A stretch of 64,000 nucleotides of DNA. It comes from Mycolicibacterium canariasense. Lineage in GTDB: Bacteria > Actinomycetota > Actinomycetes > Mycobacteriales > Mycobacteriaceae. Where the stretch lies: NCBI RefSeq assembly GCF_002101555.1, contig NZ_LQOL01000047.1, positions 17,017 to 81,016 on the forward strand, written 5' to 3'. Positions 57,414 to 64,000 of this stretch are shown here, piece by piece; positions within the stretch are counted from its first letter, which is position 1, and the number at the start of each line of letters is the position of its first letter. The notes under the pieces were generated by a model. That model did no database searches. It was not told the origin of the DNA and saw only the letters and a list, made by a program, of their open reading frames with translations. The translations under genes and the position numbers were made by a program.

Positions 57414-60400
57414 GTGGCTGTCGTGGACGACCTCGGTCATCACGGTGCGAACGAGCCGCCCAGCGAGGATTTCGGGCGCCAGCCGCCCCAGGACATGGCG
57501 GCCGAGCAGGCGGTGCTGGGCGGCATGATGCTCAGCAAGGACGCCATCGCCGACGTCCTGGAGCGCATGCAGCCCGGCGACTTCTACCGGCCCGCGCACC
57601 AAGACGTCGCGATGGTCATCCTGGATCTCTACGACCGCGGCGAACCCGCCGACGCCGTGACCGTCGCCGCCGAACTGGACCGCCGCGGTCAGCTGCGCCG
57701 GGTCGGCGGGGCCCCGTATCTGCACACCCTCATCTCCACCGTGCCCACCGCGGCCAACGCCGGGTTCTACGCCGGCATCGTGGCCGAGAAGGCGCTGCTG
57801 CGCCGGCTGGTGGAGGCCGGCACCCGGGTGGTGCAGTACGGCTACGCCGGAGCCGACGGCGCCGACGTGCACGACATCGTCGACCGGGCCCAGGCCGAGA
57901 TCTACGACGTCACCGACAAGCGGCGCCAATCCGAGGATTTCGTCCCGCTCGAGGATCTGCTGCAGCCCACCATGGACGAGATCGACGCGATCGCGTCCCA
58001 GGGCGGTATCTCGCGTGGCGTGCCGACCGGGTTCATCGACCTCGACGAGGTCACCAACGGTCTGCATGCCGGCCAGATGATCATCGTCGCGGCGCGGCCC
58101 GGTGTGGGGAAGGCGCTCGCGCTCGACACTCCGCTGCCGACGCCGACGGGCTGGACCACCATGGGCGACGTCGCGGTGGGGGACGAGCTGATCACCGCGG
58201 ACGGTGTCGCGACCCGGGTGGTGGCCGCCACGGACGTGATGCTCAACCGGCCCTGCTACGTCGTCGAGTTGGGCGACGGCACCAGCATCGTCGCCGATGG
58301 CTCGCACCAGTGGCCGACGGGCCGTGGCATCGTCGTGACCGCCGCGCTGCGCCCGGGTGCGGACCGACTGGAGCCGGTGCTGACCGCCGGTGGGACGGCG
58401 GTGCTGACCCGCCCGGTGCCGATCACCGGGGTGCGCCGCATCGCAACCGTTCCGGTGCGGTGCGTCGAGGTGGATGATCCCTCGCATCTGTACCTGGCCG
58501 GCCGTTCCATGGTGCCGACCCACAACTCCACCCTGGGGCTCGATTTCATGCGGTCGTGCTCCATCAAGCACCGGATGGCCAGCGTCATCTTCTCGCTGGA
58601 AATGAGCAAGTCCGAGATCGTGATGCGGCTGCTATCGGCCGAGGCCAACATCAAGCTCGGCGATATGCGCTCGGGCCGGATGAACGACGACGACTGGACC
58701 CGGCTGGCCCGCCGGATGAGCGAGATCAGTGAGGCGCCGCTCTACATCGACGACTCGCCGAACCTCACCATGATGGAGATCCGGGCCAAGGCCCGGCGGC
58801 TCAAGAAGAAGGCCGACCTGCAGCTGATCGTCGTGGACTACATGCAGCTGATGACCTCGGGCAAGAAGTACGAGTCGCGCCAGCAGGAGGTGTCGGACTT
58901 CTCCCGAAGCCTGAAGCTGATGGCCAAGGAACTGGACGTGCCCGTGGTGGCGATCAGCCAGCTCAACCGTGGTCCCGAACAGCGCACCGACAAGCGGCCG
59001 CAGGTGTCGGATCTTCGTGAGTCGGGCTGCATGACCGCCAACACCCGGATCCTGCGCGCCGACACCGGAGCCGAGGTCACCTTCGGCGAGCTGCTGGCGA
59101 GCGGTGAGCGGCCGTTGGTGTGGTCGCTCGACGAGCGCAAGCGCATGGTGGCCCGCCCGATGACCAACGTGTTCCCCAGCGGGCACAAGGAGGTCTTCGT
59201 GCTGCGACTGGCTTCGGGGCGTGAGGTCGAAGCGACCGCCAACCACCCCTTCATGACGATGGACGGCTGGGTGCCACTGGGAGAGTTGCAGATCGGAGAT
59301 CGCCTGGCGACCCCACGGTGGGTTCCCGAGCCGGTGCAGACCGTGCGCATGCACGAATCGGAGATCGTGCTGCTCGCGCACATGATCGGCGACGGGTCGT
59401 GTGTGCAGCGGCAGCCGGTCCGGTATGCCAGCGTCGATGAGGCCAATCTCGTGGCCGTGGAGATTTCGGCGGCACACTTCGGGGTGACTCCGGTGCGCGA
59501 CGACTACGCCGCCGCGCGGGTGACGTCGCTGCGGCTGCCGGCGCCGGAGCGGCTGACACATGGCAAGCGCAACCCGATCGCTGCGTGGCTGGACAAGCTG
59601 GGGTTGTTCGGCAAGCGCAGCTACGAAAAGTTCGTGCCAGCAGAGGTTTTCGCGCTGCCCAACGATCAGATTGCGCTGTTCCTCAAGCATCTGTGGGCGA
59701 CCGACGGTTCGGTGCGATGGGACGAGAAGGCCGGCCAGGCCCGGATCTACTATGCGACCAGCAGCCGGCGGCTGGCCGACGACGTGGCGCAACTATTGTT
59801 GCGGGTCGGTGTGTACGCGCGGATCAAGAAGGCCAAGAAGGCCGGGTACCGCGACTGCTGGCACGTGTACATCTACGGTGGCGAGAACCAGAAGCGCTTC
59901 GTCGCGCACGTCGGAGTGCATGGGGCCCGGGGTGAGTCGGCAAAGGAAGTCCTGGCCAAACTGGATACCGTGCCGCGCAACCGCAACCTCGACACCGTGC
60001 CCAAAGAGGTGTGGGGGCAGGTCAAGTCGGCACTGACGCGGCGTGACATGACGCACCGGCAGTTCGCCGAGGCCATGGACATTCAGTTCTGTGGGTCGAG
60101 CATGTGGAAGCACGCCCCCAGCCGCCGGCGCCTCCACCGGGCGGCGGCAATCCTGAAGGATGCCGACCTGCACGACCTGGCGACCAACGACGTGTTCTGG
60201 GATGCGGTCGTCGAGATCACCAGCATCGGTATGCACGACGTTTACGACGGCACCGTGCCCGGCACGCACAACTTTGTGGCGCAGGGGATTTCGGCGCACA
60301 ACTCGCTGGAACAAGATGCCGACATGGTCATCCTGCTGCACCGCCCGGATGCGATCGACCGTGACGACCCGCGCGGCGGTGAGGCCGACCTGATCCTGGG

Positions 60401-60482
60401 CAAGCACCGTAACGGGCCGACCGCGAATATCACTGTGGCACACCAACTTCACCTGTCGCGGTTCACAAATATGGCGCGGTAG
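57414..60482 (+). CDS. dnaB: Replicative DNA helicase DnaB with two inteins
   Basis: 1022-codon precursor; removing inteins of 138 aa (residues 234-371) and 425 aa (539-963) leaves a 459-aa DnaB, normal length. The N-terminal domain includes QDMAAEQAVLGGMMLSKDAI. The Walker A motif RPGVGK ends at Lys233, exactly at the first intein, and resumes STLGLDFMRSCSIKHRM. Walker B is LQLIVVDYMQLMTSGKKYES. The second intein splits DLRESG from SLEQDADMVILLHRP, the DnaB site also used in M. tuberculosis. The GTG start is at 57414. It acts with DciA and DnaA encoded earlier in the window. Confidence 0.97.
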   Translation: MAVVDDLGHHGANEPPSEDFGRQPPQDMAAEQAVLGGMMLSKDAIADVLERMQPGDFYRPAHQDVAMVILDLYDRGEPADAVTVAAELDRRGQLRRVGGAPYLHTLISTVPTAANAGFYAGIVAEKALLRRLVEAGTRVVQYGYAGADGADVHDIVDRAQAEIYDVTDKRRQSEDFVPLEDLLQPTMDEIDAIASQGGISRGVPTGFIDLDEVTNGLHAGQMIIVAARPGVGKALALDTPLPTPTGWTTMGDVAVGDELITADGVATRVVAATDVMLNRPCYVVELGDGTSIVADGSHQWPTGRGIVVTAALRPGADRLEPVLTAGGTAVLTRPVPITGVRRIATVPVRCVEVDDPSHLYLAGRSMVPTHNSTLGLDFMRSCSIKHRMASVIFSLEMSKSEIVMRLLSAEANIKLGDMRSGRMNDDDWTRLARRMSEISEAPLYIDDSPNLTMMEIRAKARRLKKKADLQLIVVDYMQLMTSGKKYESRQQEVSDFSRSLKLMAKELDVPVVAISQLNRGPEQRTDKRPQVSDLRESGCMTANTRILRADTGAEVTFGELLASGERPLVWSLDERKRMVARPMTNVFPSGHKEVFVLRLASGREVEATANHPFMTMDGWVPLGELQIGDRLATPRWVPEPVQTVRMHESEIVLLAHMIGDGSCVQRQPVRYASVDEANLVAVEISAAHFGVTPVRDDYAAARVTSLRLPAPERLTHGKRNPIAAWLDKLGLFGKRSYEKFVPAEVFALPNDQIALFLKHLWATDGSVRWDEKAGQARIYYATSSRRLADDVAQLLLRVGVYARIKKAKKAGYRDCWHVYIYGGENQKRFVAHVGVHGARGESAKEVLAKLDTVPRNRNLDTVPKEVWGQVKSALTRRDMTHRQFAEAMDIQFCGSSMWKHAPSRRRLHRAAAILKDADLHDLATNDVFWDAVVEITSIGMHDVYDGTVPGTHNFVAQGISAHNSLEQDADMVILLHRPDAIDRDDPRGGEADLILGKHRNGPTANITVAHQLHLSRFTNMAR
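58113..58526 (+). other. Intein 1 in DnaB: class 3 mini-intein in the P-loop
   Basis: 138-aa insertion after Walker A Lys233, before Ser+1. It starts with Ala (ALALDTPLPTPTGWTTMGD) instead of Cys or Ser and ends MVPTHN. It has no endonuclease domain. The class 3 W-C-T triad is present: Trp67 in DGSHQWPTG, Cys117 in VPVRCVEVDDP and Thr136 in PTHN. The M. smegmatis DnaB1 intein has the same layout and has been described as redox-responsive. Confidence 0.93.
59028..60302 (+). other. Intein 2 in DnaB: full-size intein with LAGLIDADG endonuclease
   Basis: 425-aa class 1 intein from Cys1 (CMTANTRILRADTGAEVTFG) to the terminal His-Asn (VAQGISAHN), followed by Ser+1. Block B is EATANHPFMTMDGW. The homing-endonuclease motifs are LLAHMIGDGSC and FLKHLWATDGSV, each keeping the acidic Asp, so it may be active. 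Cys1, the block-B His and the C-terminal Asn are intact, so splicing competence is expected. Confidence 0.93.
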
Positions 60483-60499
60483 GCGACGGCTGCTGTAGG

Positions 60500-60513
60500 T
60501 GTAGGTTCTCACG
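60500..60513 (+). repeat. Left 14-bp terminal inverted repeat
   Basis: TGTAGGTTCTCACG, 18 nt after the dnaB stop; exact reverse complement of 63807-63820. Confidence 0.75.
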
Positions 60514-60563
60514 CTGCGCTTCAAAATCTCACGGCCGACTTCAAACAGATTTCAAATTTGAAA

Positions 60564-60576
60564 GGTTCGTGAGACA
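60564..60576 (+). repeat. 13-bp direct repeat, left copy
   Basis: GGTTCGTGAGACA, identical to 63724-63736, 3160 bp away in the same orientation. It is immediately preceded by the 14-bp palindrome TTTCAAATTTGAAA (60550-60563). The two copies bracket the three accessory genes. Confidence 0.7.
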
Positions 60577-60675
60577 CGCCGATATGCCTGAGCGGGAGTA
60601 TGAGTGCCTGTGGCGGGTCAGACCGCGAGACGGTAAATGGACGCAGCTTACTTGCGTGCGCGTCATTGTTGGGGC

Positions 60676-61836
60676 GTGACTTCCCATCCCCGTGATCGTG
60701 ATCTTGAGGCCGATCTCGCCGAGCAGCTGCAGTTCCTCGCGAGTTCAGATCGCGCCTTCGACCAGGGCGACCTAGCCGAGGCGAAGCGAATCGCCCTCGT
60801 CATCAGGGTGCTCGTTCACGACACCGCTATGAGCCATAGCCTCCTCGCGCAACTCGGCATCAAGGACTCCCTCGTGTGGGCAGACAGTGCGCCCGTGATC
60901 GATAACGACCCCAACATCGTCGGCCGCAGTCCCGGCCTTACTGCGATGGGTTTAGGTGCCGACGGGATCGCCTTCTCAGCCCGGTATATGGACTCGATCG
61001 AGCGGTCGAACACGACTCGGTACGTGAGCTTCAGCGACTGGTGGGAGCGCCCCGTCATCCGCGAGTCCAACGACGCCGAGTTCAGCAGGAAAGAACTCGT
61101 TCTGGCACTGGTGAACAAGGACGGCGGAGCCCACCTTGATCGTCTAAACGAGAAGACCCATGCCCTCGTTCATGGGAACAGCGCAGGGTTCGTGTGCGTC
61201 GACACAGGCGGTGCGACACCCTCGCCCATCCCCACTCCGATCTATGCATCCGTGAGAACGGTCGCCGAGGAGCTGCTTCTCACGTTGCGGCGAACCGGAC
61301 GAACGGTTCCACGTTCCTTGCCCATGAACCCACTTATAGGAATGATCGACTCGTTCACCGCCGCCGACTACACGGGCACGCCGCTGGTGCTCGACAAGTC
61401 ACGGGACGACGTCTCCCACGTCAGCTTCACGTTCGAGACGCTGCCCGGCGTCACCTTCAACGCCGCACGCGTCCAACTACCTCAATCCGAAGCCGGGTTC
61501 GACGGCGAGTATCCCGCCGGATGGCTGGAGCTCGTCGGCGTCCGCGCCGCTTCGGGAGACATCGTTCATCAATCCGGCCAGGCCGGACCGATCGAGGAAA
61601 GCGCTCCACCAGAGGGCCTGGCCACCACGCAGCTTCCCACGGCTGCCGGCCCACCTGTGACATTCACCTTCGACAACTTCCCCCAAGCCGAGTTCGCAGC
61701 CATCCGTTGGCCGCAGAGGCAGGAGAGGATGACTCCCTGGGGTCGAGAGACGCGCGAAGCTGGGTGGATCGACCTCTACGTGACCCTGAACGGTGCAACG
61801 TGGGAGATGGGCGGATTCCTCGGACCGACTGCTTGA
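60676..61836 (+). CDS. Accessory protein of unknown function
   Basis: 386 aa from the GTG at 60676 (an in-frame ATG at 60637 would add 13 residues). I do not recognise the function. The N-terminal half (about residues 5-190) looks like a widespread uncharacterised module, with ADLAEQLQFLASSDRAFDQG, AKRIALVIRVLVHDTAMSHS, LLAQLG and a later FSRKELVLALVNKDGGAHLD. The C-terminal half has two related beta-rich blocks (VSFTFETLPGVTFNAARVQL and VTFTFDNFPQAEFAAIRWPQ). No signal peptide or membrane segment. It lies in the low-GC insert after dnaB and is unlike the core genes in codon use. Confidence 0.75.
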   Translation: MTSHPRDRDLEADLAEQLQFLASSDRAFDQGDLAEAKRIALVIRVLVHDTAMSHSLLAQLGIKDSLVWADSAPVIDNDPNIVGRSPGLTAMGLGADGIAFSARYMDSIERSNTTRYVSFSDWWERPVIRESNDAEFSRKELVLALVNKDGGAHLDRLNEKTHALVHGNSAGFVCVDTGGATPSPIPTPIYASVRTVAEELLLTLRRTGRTVPRSLPMNPLIGMIDSFTAADYTGTPLVLDKSRDDVSHVSFTFETLPGVTFNAARVQLPQSEAGFDGEYPAGWLELVGVRAASGDIVHQSGQAGPIEESAPPEGLATTQLPTAAGPPVTFTFDNFPQAEFAAIRWPQRQERMTPWGRETREAGWIDLYVTLNGATWEMGGFLGPTA

Positions 61837-62087
61837 GATGCCCACTGTCTTGGCCAATTGGCCATTTCACTGGGACTTAACACGCCCACGGACGCCACCT
61901 TCGACGACGACTGGGTGGACGCACTACAGATCCACGTCTTGCATATTGATGCCGGTCGCGTCAGCGTCTGCCCCGCGAGTCAACTAAACCCGGGGCAGAC
62001 CCTGGTGCCACGGAGCGTCGCTGTGCGGGTGTAAAGCAAAGTGGGACAAGAAACGAGAGAGGGCGACCTGGGAGGACGGGGTGCCGG
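61837..62087. other. Spacer in the accessory segment
   Basis: 251 bp between the unknown gene and the convergent SDR gene. It contains a perfect 14-bp palindrome TGGCCAATTGGCCA at 61851-61864. One plus-strand frame from a TTG at 61858 reads TFDDDWVDALQIHVLHIDAG, which looks protein-like and could be a remnant, but it has no good start and then runs antisense to the SDR gene. No gene is called. Confidence 0.4.
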
Positions 62088-62927
62088 TCAGGGCTGCTGG
62101 TGGATGCCTAGGAGCGCTTCGGATCGATCCCAGAGCTCCTGGGCAAGCTTGGCGTCGTTGGCCTGGGGGTTTATGCGGCGGGCGGGTTTGAACTTCTCGT
62201 AGTAGGTGCCTGACGTCCATTCACTACCGGCTGCTGTAGTAGCTAGCCAAATGAGTTGGGCTGCACCTTTGTCCGGGGTGATGAGGAATGGGCGGATGGC
62301 CTTGGCCAGGTACTTCAGCCAGCTATCGGATTCCTTGGCGAAGTTGGAGGCGACGTTGCCCGGATGGAATGCCGCCGAGGCCAAGCCTTGGGCACGGTAG
62401 CGGCGGTCGAGTTCGGTGGTGAAGAGGATGTTCTCCAGCTTTGCGGTTCCGTAAGCGCGCACTGGTGTGAAGTCGCGGTCGTGATCGAGGTCGTCGATCA
62501 CGACCTTCCCGGAGCGGGCGCCGATGCTGGAGGTTTGAATGACGCTGGCGCGGCTGGCGATGAGGATGGGTAACAGCGATGACGTGAGCAAAAACGGCGC
62601 CAAATGATTGATTTGGAAGGTCTTTTCGAAGCCATCGATGGTTTTCGCAGGGTCACCGAAGACCCCGCCGGCATTATTGGCCAGCACATCGATTCGTTCG
62701 TAGGCGTTGGTCAGATCGGCGGCCAGTTGACGGACATCGTCCAGCCGTGCGAAGTCGGCCAGGTAGTACTTCACCCCGAGCTCGCGCGCAATCGCCTCCG
62801 TCTTCTGCTCCGAGCGACCGACGATGACGACATGGTGACCCGAGGCGTTCAACGCACGAGCGGCTGCGGCGCCGATCCCATCACTTGCTCCCGTGATCAC
62901 GATGGTTTTCGGGGTGGTGGCTGCCAT
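62088..62927 (-). CDS. Short-chain dehydrogenase/reductase (retinol dehydrogenase-like)
   Basis: 279-aa classical SDR of the retinol/protochlorophyllide-reductase-like group. The cofactor motif is TIVITGASDGIGAAAARAL, NNAG occurs in VLANNAGGVFGD, and catalytic Ser and Tyr-x3-Lys in VIQTSSIGARSG and RAYGTAKLENILF. The C-terminus contains WTSGTYYEKFKPARR. GGAGG lies 8 nt before the ATG. It is divergent from a TetR gene 78 bp away, a typical repressor/target pair, so it is probably induced by the ligand of that regulator. Confidence 0.9.
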   Translation of the reverse strand: MAATTPKTIVITGASDGIGAAAARALNASGHHVVIVGRSEQKTEAIARELGVKYYLADFARLDDVRQLAADLTNAYERIDVLANNAGGVFGDPAKTIDGFEKTFQINHLAPFLLTSSLLPILIASRASVIQTSSIGARSGKVVIDDLDHDRDFTPVRAYGTAKLENILFTTELDRRYRAQGLASAAFHPGNVASNFAKESDSWLKYLAKAIRPFLITPDKGAAQLIWLATTAAGSEWTSGTYYEKFKPARRINPQANDAKLAQELWDRSEALLGIHQQP

Positions 62928-62962
62928 GAGGAATCCTCCGCCTGTCGTTACAAGACATATCT

Positions 62963-62975
62963 GTCAGTGACTGAC
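62963..62975. promoter_or_regulatory. Candidate TetR operator between SDR and tetR genes
   Basis: GTCAG-TGA-CTGAC, a perfect 5-bp-arm inverted repeat extending imperfectly to about 23 bp, centred in the 78-bp divergent spacer. It overlaps the candidate -35 (CTGACG, 62971-62976) of the tetR promoter, whose -10 TAGAGT (62994-62999) ends 6 nt before the tetR ATG, a probable leaderless start. Confidence 0.6.
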
Positions 62976-63005
62976 GAGTATAGCAGTGGGCGATAGAGTT
63001 GGGGC

Positions 63006-63626
63006 ATGAGTGAGGTACGCAACCTGCGTGAGCGCACGCGCCGCGCTGTGCGAACAGAAATCACCGAGGCCGCGGAACGTCTGTTCACCGAACGCGGTTA
63101 TGACGCCACCACGATCGACGACATCGCCGCCGAGGTCGGCATGTCCTCACGCAGCGTGTTCCGCTACTTCGCAACCAAAGAAGACCTACTCATCGGCAAG
63201 TTCGACAATGCCGCCGACGCCCTGCTTACTGCGCTACAACAACGCCCGACAGGCGAACCGCTCTGGGCGTCGCTACGTGCAGCCTTCGATGTGTTCGTCC
63301 CCGACGACTCAACCCCCGACAAAGCTCAAATGGCCAGCCGTATACACGAAGTGGTCTTCGAGACCCCGGCAGTGTTCGGCCGCTACTTGCAGAAACTGCA
63401 ACGCCTGCAGGACGACATCGAGACACTTGTCCGTGCGCGAGACGACTCGGGAGCGTCCTACGCGATGACCGACCCCACCCTTCGCGCTGTAATTGGCGCC
63501 GCCTTCGCATGCCTGTTGGCCGCCCAGCGAACCTGGCTCTACGCCAGGGGAGCGGACACGTTCACCCGCATCCTCGACCGCGCCATGACCGCAATCCCGA
63601 TCCTCTCAAGGCCGAATAAGAAGTGA
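63006..63626 (+). CDS. TetR family transcriptional regulator
   Basis: 206 aa. The N-terminal HTH is EITEAAERLFTERGYDATTI, DDIAAEVGMSSRSVFRYFAT, KEDLLIGKF. The C-terminal helical ligand-binding domain ends AQRTWLYARGADTFTRILDR. It probably represses the divergent SDR and itself through the palindrome at 62963-62975. It resembles regulators of SDR genes elsewhere in actinobacteria. It is carried inside the putative mobile segment. Confidence 0.92.
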   Translation: MSEVRNLRERTRRAVRTEITEAAERLFTERGYDATTIDDIAAEVGMSSRSVFRYFATKEDLLIGKFDNAADALLTALQQRPTGEPLWASLRAAFDVFVPDDSTPDKAQMASRIHEVVFETPAVFGRYLQKLQRLQDDIETLVRARDDSGASYAMTDPTLRAVIGAAFACLLAAQRTWLYARGADTFTRILDRAMTAIPILSRPNKK

Positions 63627-63723
63627 GACGGAATCTGAGGCGTCTTCATACTCTAGAACCGAGACAGCACTTATCTGCGCCGATTCGGCCGGCCGCTAGC
63701 CGCTCGGACCGTAGGAATGAAGG

Positions 63724-63736
63724 GGTTCGTGAGACA
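63724..63736 (+). repeat. 13-bp direct repeat, right copy
   Basis: GGTTCGTGAGACA, identical to 60564-60576 and 84 bp inside the right terminal inverted repeat. Confidence 0.7.
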
Positions 63737-63806
63737 AATGCCGGTGCAGCGGCCATGAGACAGCTCAGAGACTCCCACGTCAAGCCCACCGCCAGATGCA
63801 GTCGAA

Positions 63807-63820
63807 CGTGAGAACCTACA
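63807..63820 (-). repeat. Right 14-bp terminal inverted repeat
   Basis: CGTGAGAACCTACA, exact reverse complement of 60500-60513; marks the right end of the putative element. Confidence 0.75.
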
Positions 63821-63894
63821 GTTGGTGGTGGCTTCTCAAGTTTGATGTCCATTTCGCACCCTCGATGTCCAATTGGACATGAAAGTCAGAATTT

Positions 63895-64000
63895 TGAGTC
63901 GCCCCGGTGTGTCCGGATGCTTTCCTTTTTGGGAAGGATGGGGTCATGTCAGGTGGTTCGTCGAGGAGGTACCCGCCGGAGCTGCGTGAGCGGGCGGTGC
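63895..64000 (+). mobile_element. Left end of an IS6110-like IS3-family insertion sequence
   Basis: The terminal repeat begins TGAGTCGCCCCGGTGTGTCC at 63895, close to the IS6110 terminal repeat (TGAACCGCCCCGG...). It is followed by a GGAAGGATGGGGTC leader and the orfA start, nearly identical to IS6110. The element runs past the right window edge, so orfB, the right repeat and any target duplication cannot be seen. Confidence 0.82.
63946..64000 (+). CDS. Transposase OrfA of IS6110-like element (5' end only)
   Basis: The first 18 codons read MSGGSSRRYPPELRERAV, the same N-terminus as IS6110 OrfA as I recall it, a helix-turn-helix protein normally joined to the DDE OrfB by a -1 frameshift. A GGAAGGATGGGG leader provides the ribosome-binding site. 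Truncated by the window edge. Confidence 0.82.
   Translation, partial: MSGGSSRRYPPELRERAV

Larger units (their letters stand above)
60500..63820. mobile_element. Putative 3.3-kb mobile or transposon-derived segment without transposase
   Basis: Perfect 14-bp inverted repeats TGTAGGTTCTCACG (60500-60513) and CGTGAGAACCTACA (63807-63820), starting TG and ending CA, bound the segment. More copies of TCTCACG/GTGAGAC lie inside both ends (60527, 60568, 63623, 63729; a variant at 63754). The contents are a gene of unknown function, an SDR gene and a TetR gene, with lower GC than the rest. No transposase or integrase is encoded inside and no clear target duplication was found. Confidence 0.55.
63627..63894. 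other. Non-coding right part of the accessory segment
   Basis: No gene is supported. It contains several GTGAGAC-type repeats, the right copies of the 13-bp direct repeat and the 14-bp terminal inverted repeat, and, just outside the latter, a perfect 16-bp palindrome ATGTCCAATTGGACAT (63865-63880) with an extra half site GATGTCC at 63844. An insertion sequence begins at 63895. Confidence 0.6.

Noticed and set aside
61858..62202. Possible small plus-strand gene from a TTG after the unknown accessory gene
   Set aside because: A short protein-like stretch only; no ribosome-binding site, then antisense to the SDR gene. Kept as a possible remnant.

Overview
The window is a roughly 64-kb piece of a high-GC actinobacterial chromosome centred on the replication origin. 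Gene content, gene order and protein sequence identify a mycobacterium. The order gyrA-gyrB-dciA-recF-gnd-dnaN-oriC-dnaA-rpmH-rnpA-yidD-yidC-jag-rsmG-parA-parB, followed by the cwlM/thioredoxin/sigM/murJ block and then the mtc28/leuS to dnaB block, is the arrangement I associate with rapidly growing mycobacteria (Mycolicibacterium). In M. tuberculosis the last block lies on the other side of oriC. The glucosylglycerate hydrolase and glutathione-independent formaldehyde dehydrogenase genes fit an environmental rapid grower. I cannot name a species.

Region 1 (1-9482) carries the initiation genes on the minus strand. These are gyrA (5' part only), gyrB, dciA, recF, a 6-phosphogluconate-dehydrogenase-like gene, dnaN and dnaA, with DnaA boxes in the dnaN-dnaA spacer (oriC) and upstream of dnaA. 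Region 2 (9483-15749, plus strand) holds ribosome and membrane-insertion genes (rpmH, rnpA, yidD, yidC, jag), rsmG, and the parA-parB segregation genes with two parS sites that are themselves coding sequence. Region 3 (15763-26346, minus strand) is a cell-envelope and redox block: mutT4, a large envelope protein, murJ fused to a pseudokinase, sigM, a shortened anti-sigma gene, trxB, trxA and cwlM. pcnA (+) and a protein of calcium-loop repeats follow.

Region 4 (28435-60482) contains a TIGR03084-type protein carrying a third parS-like site, an MFS transporter, a YqgE protein, a cysteine-tailed membrane protein, mtc28 and leuS. These are followed by an accessory metabolic stretch (formaldehyde dehydrogenase, SDR, glucosylglycerate hydrolase), regulators, and an amino-acid ABC transporter whose binding protein is fused to its permease. 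Then come PhoX, a hydrolase, ino1, PadR, two tandem DUF1707-type membrane proteins, ponA1, a GT-C glycosyltransferase, the rpsF-ssb-rpsR-rplI operon and dnaB. dnaB is interrupted by two inteins: a class 3 mini-intein in the P-loop and a full-size endonuclease intein.

Region 5 (60483-64000) is accessory DNA of visibly lower GC. A roughly 3.3-kb segment is bounded by perfect 14-bp inverted repeats and contains 13-bp direct repeats. It holds an unrecognised protein, an SDR and a divergent TetR regulator. The window ends inside an IS6110-like IS3-family element. This region, the DnaA-box cluster in front of dnaB, the 49-bp perfect palindrome at a hydrolase start and the truncated anti-sigma factor are the places most worth a second look. 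No tRNA, rRNA or CRISPR array was seen.
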